From: Herpomyces periplanetae
Taxonomy: Eukaryota; Ascomycota; Laboulbeniomycetes; Herpomycetales; Herpomycetaceae
DNA length: 64,000 nucleotides
Reading direction: 5' to 3'
Assembly (NCBI GenBank): GCA_009733715.1
Contig: WMKJ01000022.1
Coordinates: forward strand, 85,481-149,480
The translations under genes and the position numbers were made by a program. The notes beneath the pieces were generated by a model. That model saw nothing but the letters and a program-made list of their open reading frames with translations, was not told the origin of the DNA and ran no database searches. Below are positions 45,259-56,445 of the stretch, piece after piece; positions within the stretch are counted from its first letter, which is position 1; each line of letters begins with the position of its first letter.

Positions 45259-48200
45259 TTAGGCTACACTCTTTGTCGAAACGCTAGCCGCATTACGACC
45301 TCCTTCGTTTAAGCATAGACTGTCTAACCCCGACGTTAAGAAAAAACTATCGTTCATCAAACTGTACGTAGTGGCATTCTTGAGGAATCCTGAAGATATC
45401 GGCCCGGCCGATCCATTGCTGGGGCATACGCCACTACCACTACCACCATTACTCTGAAGTGAAGCATTGTTAGAACTGCTCGAATTAATGCAAGATGTAT
45501 AGACTGGGTCATGTCGACTCTCGTAACCACTGCCTATACTACCAAATCCAGGTGCATTCAATGAAGGAAAAGTTGGCGTGCTCATACAAGAATATGTTGC
45601 TCCTGTTCCAATAGACCCAGAGATCCCATAATTATTAACTGGGGTGAACTGGTCCACGAATCCTGAAATTGAATCATACCCGCCTTGCGTACCGGCAAAC
45701 GAATTATGAGGTGTGTTGATTGGGTTCCCCATTTGCGAATTCATTCCATAAACGTTCATTGTGTTAGTGTTTGCTAATGTTGGAGCAAAACCTCCATTGT
45801 TAATAATATTAGCAGTGGCACGACTAGCACCACATCTTAAACAAGAGATATTTTTTGCAAAATTATGATAATTACACCCGTTTGTGCCACACTTCCAATC
45901 ACCAGCGCGAAAAGGTACAATAGAACCACAGTGTCCTCCCCGTCCTACTAAATTTCCCTGTATTCCAGTGTGAACGTTTGCGTGGCCGTGGCCCGGGCCC
46001 ATGATTGAATGAGGATATACACAATTTCCAGATAAATAATTCAGATTATCGTTATGTCCACCGGGTAACGTGTTCAATGGATTAAAAGAACATCTGAAGC
46101 ATTGAGAACGACGTTGAAAATTAGAAAAACCGCACGAAGGACATGTCCAATCGCCTGGGCGAGGCCGATTTTTTGAGGAAGGGAATGGGGTCAAGATTTC
46201 AGCGGCTCTATCTAGTACCCTAGAGGAAGATGGAGAAACCTCAACGGCTTTATCATTTAATGCTCGACCATTCATGCTAAGAGACTCAGCTGCCTAGATA
46301 AATGGATGAAATAAGTTAGAAAAATGTGAACCAATGTATTAACGTGGATAAGGCCATCGAAGACATCATCGCACTGTACAACTCGACCCGGAATACAACG
46401 CTTCCTTTAAAGCATGAGACCACGAACAGGAAACATTCTCAAATGGGATGGTGGAATGGAATACAAAGGCACCGTTTGAGGTGCAACGTAAGAATTATCC
46501 GTGTAAGAAATACGAGGAATCGGGTAATCCCGTGTGCCAGACGTTCGAGTCAAGGCATTATCGTGATTCCCGTAAGCAAAGTTTGGGATAACACAAAGAG
46601 ATGCCATTAACAGTTGGCGTGAAATGCAAGACGCTACACCAAAAAAAGGATTCTCTGCCTCTGAGTTAAATTGGAGAGGCGTAAACGTAAAAATGTTGAG
46701 TAAAATGAGGCCAAGTGAGAGAAGATGTTGCAAATCAGACGATACTCATGCTCATTAAGTCACACACTTTTAACCGAATAAGTTGAAGGAAAGCAACACA
46801 CATGTGAAAGAGGATAAGCATATTGTTTAGTAGATCATTACGATAAACTTTAAGTTGTATCCAAATAATAACACACACGCGCGAGCGTGCGTTTGCGGGT
46901 GGGCGCGGGAGAGAGAGCACACCACTCATCGTATGTTGCATAGCAAGGAGTAGGAAAACCCAGGAAACGGAAGTGGGAGGGAAACATTGGACGGATGTAG
47001 GTTTGAGAAAAGAGTAAATAAATGAAGAGCTGAAAAGGAAGGGCACATGTAGGCATGTGGGCGAGCATTCAGGTAAGATGTGTGGGCACCATGACAAACA
47101 AACGCGATGGAACATGGTGGAAAACTTTTTGGTATCATTCATTGCTAAATGGATACGCACGTTCTCTGAACGAGGTACAGAGCGATATGGAACGATGATG
47201 CTTCAACGCAACGACTACCACGGTAGGGAAAGGCTGGCAACAGATGAAAATATTGAAACACTTACCTCCTTATGTGATGAAAAAACAGCGAAACCAGTTC
47301 CGGTTGGTTTATGTTGATCAGGAGTTCGTAAGGTCCAGAATGCGATGGGACGACCACCGAATTGAGTAAACCAGCTTTCCAATTCCGACTGAGTTGTATC
47401 GTGAGATAAGCCACTGAGGTGGAGGACCTTACTACGTTCGGTTAAAAAGGCTTGCATATCAACTAGAGCATCATGAGGCCGAGTAAGTATATCGGGATGG
47501 AGATGAAGAGGTTGTGATTTTTGGATAAGGCCACGAAGGGCACGTGCTATAGTGATAGCTTCGTCTAGAGCTCTACGGGGCGATGAAGGAGCAAGGGCTT
47601 GTAAATGGAAGGGTAAACTATGTTTAATACTCGCATTGCATTGAACGGGTTCAACGTCGAGTACAGCACAAATGTTGGATAGTGTCGTTGCGTTAAAATT
47701 GGATGATTCAGGATGGTATTGCCGCCAGTGCTGAAACTCGGTACGTAGGTCGAATGTACAAGGATGGAGGAGGTATGGAGGAAGACCGACGGCTTTATCA
47801 CGAGCCTCACGAGGAAGCTGAACGCGAAGGTCCCATGAGTCGAAGCAAACGAATACAAACGTAAGATCATTGGCGAGGATATGTTCTTGGATAAACTGGT
47901 CCAAGAGAATGATGGCATCACGGAAGGAGCCCACGTTTTTAATGTGTTCCCATGTAAGAGTAGTAAGAGATGCTGTAAAAGTGAGTGAGGGTGTATGACA
48001 GGAAGTTGGTTGATGAGAGAAGAACACAGTTGGGGAAAGGGGAAAGGGCTGAAGATTGATGTGGTGTGGTGGGGGGGTAGGTTAGGATGGATGGATGGAT
48101 AGAAGTTAACGAGGTACACAGGAATAGAAAAAGGGAGTTCTTACTGCACAGTGGAGTGATTGGAGTGTTGACCGGTTTAACGAGAACACTATCTCTGATG

Positions 48201-48500
48201 ATCTGCGAGAGGAAAGTTGATTGTTAGATAGTGTAGTAAGATGAGCGGATAAACCGTGGCCGATGGAATGTTAAGAGTAGCGTGGAGAGGGGAAGGGGAA
48301 AGTACGGTAGTAAAAGGAGTAAAGGTGTAGCGAACCTCGTCATAACTACTGGCGTCCAATAAAATCCAGCCAAGTTCAATAATCTCAGCGGAATCTTTGG
48401 TAACGTAGACACCATGTTCATCGCATGTAGTAGACATATGAATAACAACGTAACGATCAAAACCATTGGCGATAGAGGGAACACGAGCGTTCGCCGCCAT
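45259..48500 (-). CDS. NRP1: Nrp1-like RNA-binding protein: exonuclease-like fold, RRM, two RanBP2 zinc fingers
   Basis: Probable RNA-binding protein; yeast Nrp1 enters stress granules. Exons 48500-48336, 48202-48145, 47972-47266 and 46293-45259 give 654 residues. Introns are 133, 172 and 972 bp. Residues 14-245 have a DEDD-exonuclease-like fold, but motif I reads VVIHMSTTCDE, with His and Ser where active enzymes have Asp and Glu, so it is probably not catalytic. An RRM lies at about 255-333 (KVLHLSGLSHDTTQSELE, then GTGFAVFSS) and is interrupted by the long intron. Zinc finger 1 uses C361, C364, C375, C378; zinc finger 2 uses C445, C450, C461, C464, both of RanBP2 type (GDWTCPSC and GDWKC). 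The C-terminal 190 residues are Asn/Gly/Ser-rich and prion-like. The first donor (GTTCGC) is weak but every join restores the reading. Confidence 0.9.
46294..47265 (-). other. 972-bp intron inside the RRM of the Nrp1-like gene
   Basis: GTAAGT donor and ATCTAG acceptor, phase 0. It is the longest intron in the window and includes a mixed CA/GC/GA simple repeat at about 46870-46920. Frames within it show no domain. Confidence 0.6.
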
Positions 48501-49480
48501 GGCGAAGGGAGAGATAGGCTAGAGAGGACAAGTATGACAGTGTAAAATTAAGAAGGGTAATCAAGTATATGAGACTAAACTAGTAGAAGTAGTAATGTGG
48601 CATATACGTTGTAGTGGGATAAGAAACGAGAAGTAATTTTTCCGACGGGCAATTTTTGGTGGATTTAGTCGAAGGTTAAACTTGGTAAGAATAAGATGAA
48701 TAGGACGAAAAAGTGACGAATGAAGATGAGAAGATGAATGAAAAAGGCAATGGATGGATTGGTCGATTGAATCTAAGGGTGATTGACTTATCGAGAAGGG
48801 TTAAAAGTTTCTGGGATTTGACGAGATAGGATAAACTTGTTGACGGAAATCGACATGAGGGAGAAAATATGTTTAGTGAGGTAATGGGTGAATGATTGGG
48901 AGTAGAGGTGAAGGTATAGGATAAAGGAGGATGGTTAAGAAATTGGAGAAGCAGACATGAAGGAAAAAGTGAAGAAACGAGGGGAAAAGAAGAAGATAAA
49001 ATTGATATAGAGAATGTGAAGATGGAAGAGAAAGTGGAGTGAAGCGAAGCGAAGCGAGAATGCAAACGAGAGAAGGTTAAATATCAGGCCAAGAAGTGGG
49101 AATCGGGAAGGGCTTGGCATGCCGACAGGACGGAGAGGACAACCGAAGGGTAGAATCCGAGGAATTACGAAGGGGACCGAGAGGAAAATAGAACAACGAC
49201 AAGGTGCGAGCCGATGAATTGAAGAGAGCCGAGAAACAATTCCCGATCAGGAGAAAGGAAGCGGAACAGAATCGGGAGGAATTTAGATTTATTTTAGAAC
49301 TAGCCAAGCCTGGCTCGGGATGAAATCGGAACCAGACACCGAGACTGAAAAGGCGCTGAGCCGAGTCGGGAGGTGGGTCATGTGATTTGGGTGGGATGAA
49401 GTTATCACGGAATTTTCAGTTGTATATGAAGGCGGCCCTGAGGATTTGCACAGGACAGTTTGTGGACAGGCTTGCATTAC
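48501..49480. promoter_or_regulatory. Upstream region of the Nrp1-like gene
   Basis: The + strand is purine-rich from 48650 to 49260, so the minus-strand leader is C/T-rich. It includes a short GCGAA tandem at about 49036-49058. A GC-richer block at 49280-49480 has GTCATGTGATTTGG, a one-base variant of the CACGTG site. Confidence 0.5.
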
Positions 49481-49523
49481 ATTACTGGGAAAAGTTTGGT
49501 AACATGTTTCGTGCGTGGAAGTG

Positions 49524-49535
49524 TGCGCATGCGCA
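49524..49535. promoter_or_regulatory. Perfect TGCGCATGCGCA palindrome, copy 3
   Basis: Third perfect copy, about 1.0 kb upstream of the Nrp1-like start codon, within GTGTGCGCATGCGCATGC. Confidence 0.65.
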
Positions 49536-50340
49536 TGCTATGCAGAGCTAATTTGCCAATTGCCAATATTGTAGGACAGTCTTGCTAATGTATATGATTT
49601 ATGCATACATCCGTAAACCCGTTCACTGTCAAGTTGGCTTTCCAAAGTGTAAACTTTACTGCATTAAGCTTTTGTATTGAAATGGCAAGATTGGCCATGA
49701 GGATATCTTAATATATCTATCCAATTATACGAATTTTTTATAAATTCACAAGGCAAGTTAAGCTCACGAGTATTGGCAAGGCATATACTGGCACCAAGTC
49801 AATACATGGGATGAAATGATTAAGGCTACATGAAGGATAAACTCTCAAGTCCTTAAGCTCACAAGGTAACTTGGGCTAATAATTATATATAAATTATTAC
49901 TTCACTACCTAGTTCACTCTGGCTAAACCTGTCAATCATTCACAAACATGTTGATTAAGGCTGACGGAGAGTGTCGCAAGCGACGGTGAACAAGTTTCTC
50001 GTATTACCACACCACATTAGTGTTCATGGCCGGAACATCGTGTGCATTCATACAGTGGGTTTTCAATAGTTTGACTTAATTTTATGAGTTGCTATATACA
50101 CTCCTGTCGTAACATGACCTTATGCATCGCAACGCCCATCACTATATTAAGTACACTTGGATGACAATATATGATAAAAACGAACCTCGTCGTTTGCCAA
50201 CATTGGAATCTTACACTTGATAGATCAAGCTGCGTAAACAATATCAATGAGGAAAAAGCCAAGGTTAATCAACGAGCGGATATGCGCGAAGCAGTACAAC
50301 ATGTAAGTTTGGCAGATTATTGAGGTGAGTACGTGTGGCG

Positions 50341-50368
50341 GCGTGCGAGCGCGCGCGTGCTCGCACGC
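50341..50368. repeat. Perfect 10-bp inverted repeat with 8-base GC loop
   Basis: GCGTGCGAGC, then GCGCGCGT, then GCTCGCACGC. The arms are exact reverse complements, so a strong hairpin or cruciform is possible in an otherwise AT-rich area. Confidence 0.9.
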
Positions 50369-50510
50369 ATGCGTACATACGTAATTAACGATATGAAAAT
50401 CATGCAGAGAGACTTTGTGTTGGCAGCTGCATTGGTATGTAGTATAATGTCGGGGTAATCAGTCTTGGAGCCGCCAGGTGCAGATTTAACATTTGAGTGT
50501 TATTTCCCGT

Positions 50511-50526
50511 GCCGGGCCGGCCCGGC
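50511..50526. repeat. 16-bp perfect GC palindrome
   Basis: GCCGGGCCGGCCCGGC, all G/C, isolated in AT-rich DNA. Confidence 0.9.
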
Positions 50527-51580
50527 TAATGTACATAAAAATTTTGTTAATGGTAAAGGTGAATTAAATAAATACAAGGAAAAGTAAGTAAAGTTCGGAG
50601 TAGATTACTGAAGTAATGACGCAATTAAATAGTGTAGACGAAACATTTGATGTGTGCATTGTAAGGCTAACCAAAATATAATTATACCAACGGGGCACGC
50701 ACGCACACAGGCAGTTAGAATTAAGTGACATATGTAGGTATCCACAATCGATGTAGGGTAAATAGATGGAATTGCAAGTAAAATGAGCCTGAGTAGGTAG
50801 TAAAAATGAAGATAGGTGAAAGGGAAGGTGAGTGAGGGTGGGTGGAAGTGATGGGTTGGTCGGGCAATGGAACGATTTAATAGAGCAGGGTTAGAATTCA
50901 AGATACTAATTCCGAATAATCTGACGTCAGAAGCCGCTGGGAAATGATAAGGAGATTACGAGCGGATGAGGTGTATCGAGTGGATTAAATGTGAACTACA
51001 GGCTTGCATGAACACGAGCTGTGGACGACTAGGTAATATTACCTAGCAATTAGTATAAATTTGCGAATAGATGGTAGGCGATGGTGAAACATTGCTACGT
51101 AATTATCCGTACGAGTATTTGACTTGTTGAAGAATTAAAGTATCTTTGGATGAGTGTATGTGTAGCGTATGATGTGTTTTATCGATTCCATTATTGTGCT
51201 AGGGTTAGAACACAAGATTCGAGACCCTGTATAAGCCCTACTATGTACCGTAGCTTGGAAATAGGCAAGTGAAATATGATTTTTGTTGGACAAAGTTGTT
51301 GCAGCAGTAGTTGTTGTTGGTGTTGTTTAAATTGCTTTAGTGGTGGCGATTACGGTTGAAGTAGTTAGGACAAGTTGAACGTGTAATAATGATGAATTGA
51401 TATAGAAATGGTAGTGAGAAGAGTATACCATCGTACGAATGACCCGGAAAAGTTGATCAACAATACATTGTAAATGAGGGTGGGCGTGAAATTGTGCGGT
51501 CTGAGCCAGATGAGTATAATATAGTATAAAGGCTTACATGGAGTACAAGTATAGTCAATCACATCCACTATACATTGGAA

Positions 51581-53182
51581 TGGAGAATGTATTGAGTGGG
51601 TGAAGAGTGATTGGAATAAAATTACGCAAGTAGAGAGTAGCGGGACTGATGAACTTCCGAATAAACGGGGGTAAAGATTAGGACAGAAGGAGGGAGAATG
51701 GATAAAAAGTTTTAAAAATGTCAAAATAAAACTAACCGTGATAGCGAAAGCTGGCTGGCTGGCTGGCTGGCTGGCTAGCAGGTAGGATGGTTGGATTGAT
51801 GGATTAATACATATCATAGGCTAATCAACGAGAAGTATGCAGCTTGCGTAAGTTGAGCTGAGCAGGGTTTGGCAAGAATAGATAGGGAATGTGGACAAGT
51901 TGGACAATGAAGTACGAAAAAGGGGGATTGAATGGAGAGAGTGATTTGCGGAAGGATGTGGTTAGCAGTATGCAAAAAAGGAGACAGGTGATTAAGTAGG
52001 CGGCGTCGTAGTAGATAAGAATAATAACATGAGGATGGATAGAAGTACGAGGAGACGGTGACCAGGGCCGAGACGGTGTGAAAGTGGAAAACGAAGCAGT
52101 CGGCAGAAATGGACGCAGAATAGTCTGAAGGATGGGAACACCCATTGCCGTGGCCATTGCGGAAACCAATGGCATCACCACATCCATTATCGCGATGTCT
52201 TCCAAAACCTTCGACGGCCAATTGACCCGCATCTCGGCCGCACACTTAACCCGACCCCGGAATGTAACCTTTGCAGCGTCACCAAGCTCTCTGATTGGCC
52301 TGCGCCCATCCCTCATCATCTCGTCTCACTCCGTCTCGTCTGAAAATCCCTTACCCTAATTCGGTATTTCATCTTAGACATGTCTTCCGCTTTAGGAAAT
52401 ACTCAGCCTCATGATAAGCCGAATTCCTGGTTCTTTCCCAATCCAGTGCTTTGAGTCATACACATTTTTCTTCCTTTTTGGGGATTTCCTAAACGGGCAG
52501 AGTGTGTAGCGTGACATCGGCATGCCGATTGCCTGGCGTTGTTGATCTTCTGCAGGCGCTGACGCTGGGTTTTGTGCGTTGCTCAAGCGTAGCCCAGCCC
52601 AGAATTCGGGTAAATGAACGTGTGCGTACGTGCGTGTATCTGCTTCAGTCTATCTTCATATTCTCCTCTCCCTCCTTTCACCGCTCTTTTACCTCTTTCA
52701 ATTCTTCTCCCACTTTTCCCATGTCATGTTAACTCTTGTTTTTCCATTCGTCAGCCCTAATCCGCTCTTCGTTCTTCCTTGTCCTTCTACATCCTATCTC
52801 TCTTTACAGTTTTTTGTCCTTGCTATTGTGATCGCGCTTAATCTCTTGCGCTTTCATAAACTACACGTTCCTCATCCCTTCCGCTATCATCATTCCTATT
52901 ATCTTACATCCTCCAAATTTTTACACTCCCCTACACTTTCACTAGTCTTCCCTCTCTACCATTTATACTCCTACCTTTTACCCCCCTCTCCAATCTTTTA
53001 ACCTCTACTCTTCCTCTATTCCCGCGCGCACTAGATTACTGGGGAACCTCTTTTTCTTCCTCTACTTCACCTTCTCCTCCTCTCCCTCCTTTCATTCTAC
53101 CATCCTAATAATTCGCCGCTTCCCATTACCCTACACTTTCTCAACCAAACCTCTCTCTCATTTCTCGCGACGCCTGTTCATC
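51581..53182. promoter_or_regulatory. GC island flanked by opposite pyrimidine-rich leaders; F-box gene promoter
   Basis: 52050-52330 is GC-rich with CCAAT-type words (GATTGGCC, CCAATTGAC). To the right, 52640-53180 is C/T-rich on + and leads into the F-box gene at 53183. To the left, 51580-52050 is C/T-rich on the minus strand, as in a leader for a minus-strand transcript, but no protein gene follows. A GGCT tetramer tandem lies at 51751-51776. Minus frames across the GC island have no recognisable domain. Confidence 0.5.
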
Positions 53183-56100
53183 ATGCGTCGCGCATGGAAA
53201 AAACTTCGAAACGCGTTCTTCCCCCTAGGAAACCCTCTGGACAGCGTTCTCAATACTTATCACGATGATCATCCCAAATCTGAACTTGCTACTACATCCC
53301 ATCATCATCACGGTCCATTAGCCTCCTTGTCTCAGTTATCCTTATCCAATCTGTTCTCTTCGCGTGAAAATCATCATAACTCCCAAACCACCGCTACCCC
53401 TCCGTGTCCTTCTGGTCCCGATTATACCAATTGTCTGACCGATGCAATTCTTCGTCGTATCTTCATCGCTGTTTGTCCCCACGCTACCGACGATAGCTTC
53501 GATAGTAATGAAACCGCTTCCCTAACCGAACGCTGCTTCTCTTGTGATACACGTGATCTCGCCAACTGCGCTCTAGTAAAACGTTCCTGGTGGCTTCCCG
53601 CTCGCAATGTTCTGTCAGTATTACCTTACCCTTCATCCTAATGATTTTATTTACTAACCTTCCTTCTCTATAACAGCTTCTTTAGCATTCGTCTCGACGT
53701 CTGCCATTATTGTCCTTTAGAAGAGGAACTAGCCGCTTCCCGCTGTAATAATGATGACCCTACTCCATTGCGTCTTAAAAAATTGGCTTACACCCTCCAT
53801 TATTCCTCTTATTTGTCTTCTTTGGTACACTTTCTCAAGATTCCCTATATGCTGCGTGAGGACCCTCAATGTTACGGCTATCTCGCCCGGGCTGTAAGCG
53901 CCACTCCCAATCTTGAATACGTCGATCTACCCGATGCTTTTTTTCACGCAGATCCTTCCTGTCATATCCTTCGTCATGAATTGCAACATAGCTGTCCCAA
54001 TATTCGTCGTATGTTGTACTCTGAAGGTGCTGAATCCGACTTTTACTCCCTTATACGTCACGGCTACTGGAATAATCTTCGTTTCGTCGAAATTTCCTCT
54101 CTACAAGTAGACATTCCAACCTTACGTAACGTTCTGGCTTCGCTTCGACAATTGCGTGAGCTTACCCTAAGTCAAATGAATCATATCGATGATACTCTTT
54201 TTCATGAAGTTCCCACTTTGCCCAGCTTTCCCGCCGTTTCTGCCTTAGCTCTGGAAAAAGTTCCCTGCATAACCGATTCCGGTCTCCTTGATTGGCTCAC
54301 CCGCGGTGACGTTAGAATTTGCTTGACCTCCCTATCCTTAACTAACTCTGGAGTTAAAGTTCCAAACTTATACCGAATTCTTTCCGCCGCTCCAAGTCTT
54401 ACCATCTTGACCGTCCTGGATGAAGTTTCGGCCCCACTGCCACTTGATCCCCTTCCCCCGTTAGTTTCACTATCACTTACGGATCTTCACTTTGAAATAC
54501 TTCCTGCCGAGGATAGTGAAAAAGGTGCCATAAAACCAACAAATAATTACTATTCATATCTTGCATCCTCCATCTTAGCTCATGGACTACCCGCCCTACG
54601 CAATTTATACGTTCGTGATGTCAACTTTGCCGATACGCTAACCTTAATGCCTCCCGTTCCTCATTTTATCGGAGAGGCAAACGGTGGTGTGGGAGGTGGC
54701 GCATGTGGTGGTGTCGTAGGTTCCTTCTTCGCTCCCACCATGGCAACGTTATCATCCGAATTAACAATCTATACAAAGGATATTAATCAAGACGATTGGT
54801 TTTCCGAAGTCATCAATGCAGCTGCAAGGACCAGTTCTCTTGCTGCACCATCATCTCCTCGTGTATCGTCGACCTTTTCAATTTCCCCCGCTAATCATCA
54901 ACATGAATGTGGCAGTCGCAGCAGTATCATTTCTATGGACAGTGTCGGTGTATCGGGAGGAGCACGACCACTGTCTGTATATAGTGCTAGCCGAGGATTC
55001 GGTCCATTATGGGGTGGCGAAGTACGAAAGAGTATCCTCGTACCAACACCTTCTGATACATTTATCAATACAATGGCTGTTCCCCCTGTTCCAGGGTCAC
55101 CAGGTTTTCCTCATTCGTTAGTCGATACGTCTCTAGCTGGCTCATCCTATTATCCCGGTGCTACACTGGCCGCAGATAGTTCCTCGCACGGTCAATCTAT
55201 ATTGCCCAATTTCGCCCATTCCCCACTTGCGGTACCGCTGAAAGATACTCTTGTCACTAGTAATATTCCCACTGCGGCTATTGCATCAAATTACCGTCCA
55301 AGTAGTCCTAATCCTTCAATATCGTCAACAACTTTGGATCACCGAGTTTACTCTAGCAGTCCATTAGCAACCTCGCGAACTCTTAATTCTTCCCCTACAA
55401 CGAATTCATCGCCAAAACCACTCATACTTCCCCCCAGCTTAGTGTTACCTCCACCTCCGTTACCCTTACCTATTCCTCTTAGTCCAAGATCTCCCGGTCA
55501 TCAACATCATTCATCACACGGATCTTTGCGTAATTTTCCTCCCCCCAATATACCCGGAAAGGTTCCCCATACGGTTAGATCATCATCTTGTCTTTTACCA
55601 GTTACATCCACAACGACTACGTCTATGCCGGCCCCAGTTACCAGTACCCCAGCCCTTGCATGTTCACCTTTAGTATCAGCGCTATCTAGTACGGTGGCAT
55701 CACCATCTGTTGCTGCGACGGCTCTTACTAGTGCGGCTGCCGCTACCGGTACTACCATCACTACTGCTACTCCTTTAGCAATAAATTCATCAATTTCATC
55801 AACACCTCCTAAACCATTTTGTGGTTACATACCTCCGTACTCTGCTTCGGTATCAACATCATCCTCATCCGGTACCACTATTCCCGCAACAAATTCGTCC
55901 GCAGCTTTTGTTAATCTCGCCCCCTCTTTCGCCATGCCTACAAAATCATCTCATTCTCGTCAGGCCAGCGCCGTCACCGTACATCATGTTGCAGCCCATC
56001 CTCCTAATATATATCGCACTGCTACAGCATCACCACGAATTACCTTTACATTTGCACCTCAAGCACCTCTTCCCATGCCAACAGGAACCGTTTCGTCCGA

Positions 56101-56371
56101 TACACCACTTCCTGATGTCCCTTCTGTGCCTTTATCCAAGAAGTTCCACACTCACTTAAGATCACGAAGTTCATGTCTCAATTTGCTACGCTCATCTGCC
56201 GCTTTTACATCATCTCATATACCTCCAATACCACCACCTCCGCTACCCTTTTCATCTGCTATTGCTAGTACCTCAACTTCGTGTGCTTCATCATCATATT
56301 CTCATCCTGCTAATCTTCACCCCCGACTCGCCGTTACCAAAAGACGTAGCGCTTACGATCTCTGGCGATAA
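53183..56371 (+). CDS. F-box-like protein with LRR-type region and long disordered tail
   Basis: Probable substrate adaptor of an SCF ubiquitin ligase. Exons 53183-53613 and 53677-56371 (63-bp intron, GTCAGT donor, TACTAAC branch site) give 1041 residues. The F-box-like part is at about residues 80-170 (LTDAILRRIFIAVCPHATDD, then DTRDLANCALVKRSWWLPAR and the SIRLDVCHYCPLEEEL strand after the intron). Leucine-rich repeat-like units follow to about residue 470 (LEYVDLP, LRFVEISSLQ, LRELTLSQMNHI, LRNLYVRDV). The remaining 570 residues are Ser/Thr/Pro-rich with poly-Pro runs and are disordered. The domain order matches a conserved filamentous-fungal F-box protein of unknown target. It is convergent with the MTHFR-like gene, with only 74 bp between stops. 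Confidence 0.85.
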
Positions 56372-56445
56372 TAATTGCTCACTTAGTCCATCTTTTTCAT
56401 GTAACTCCGTCACTAAATTTATTCATGTTAACTTATTCTGTCTAC

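Larger units (their letters stand above)
49481..51580. other. Stretch without a recognisable gene, with palindromes
   Basis: AT-rich sequence with no domain-bearing frame. Notable sites are a third TGCGCATGCGCA, a GC hairpin and a 16-bp palindrome, listed separately. Confidence 0.5.

Noticed and set aside
51825-52319. Minus-strand frame of 164 codons across the GC island
   Set aside because: Its start lies in a CCAAT-containing promoter-like block and the second half is pyrimidine-run translation; no domain.
52392-52586. Short basic minus-strand frame (KSPKRKKN region)
   Set aside because: Only 42 residues from its ATG, no conserved motif that I recognise, and located in the F-box gene promoter.
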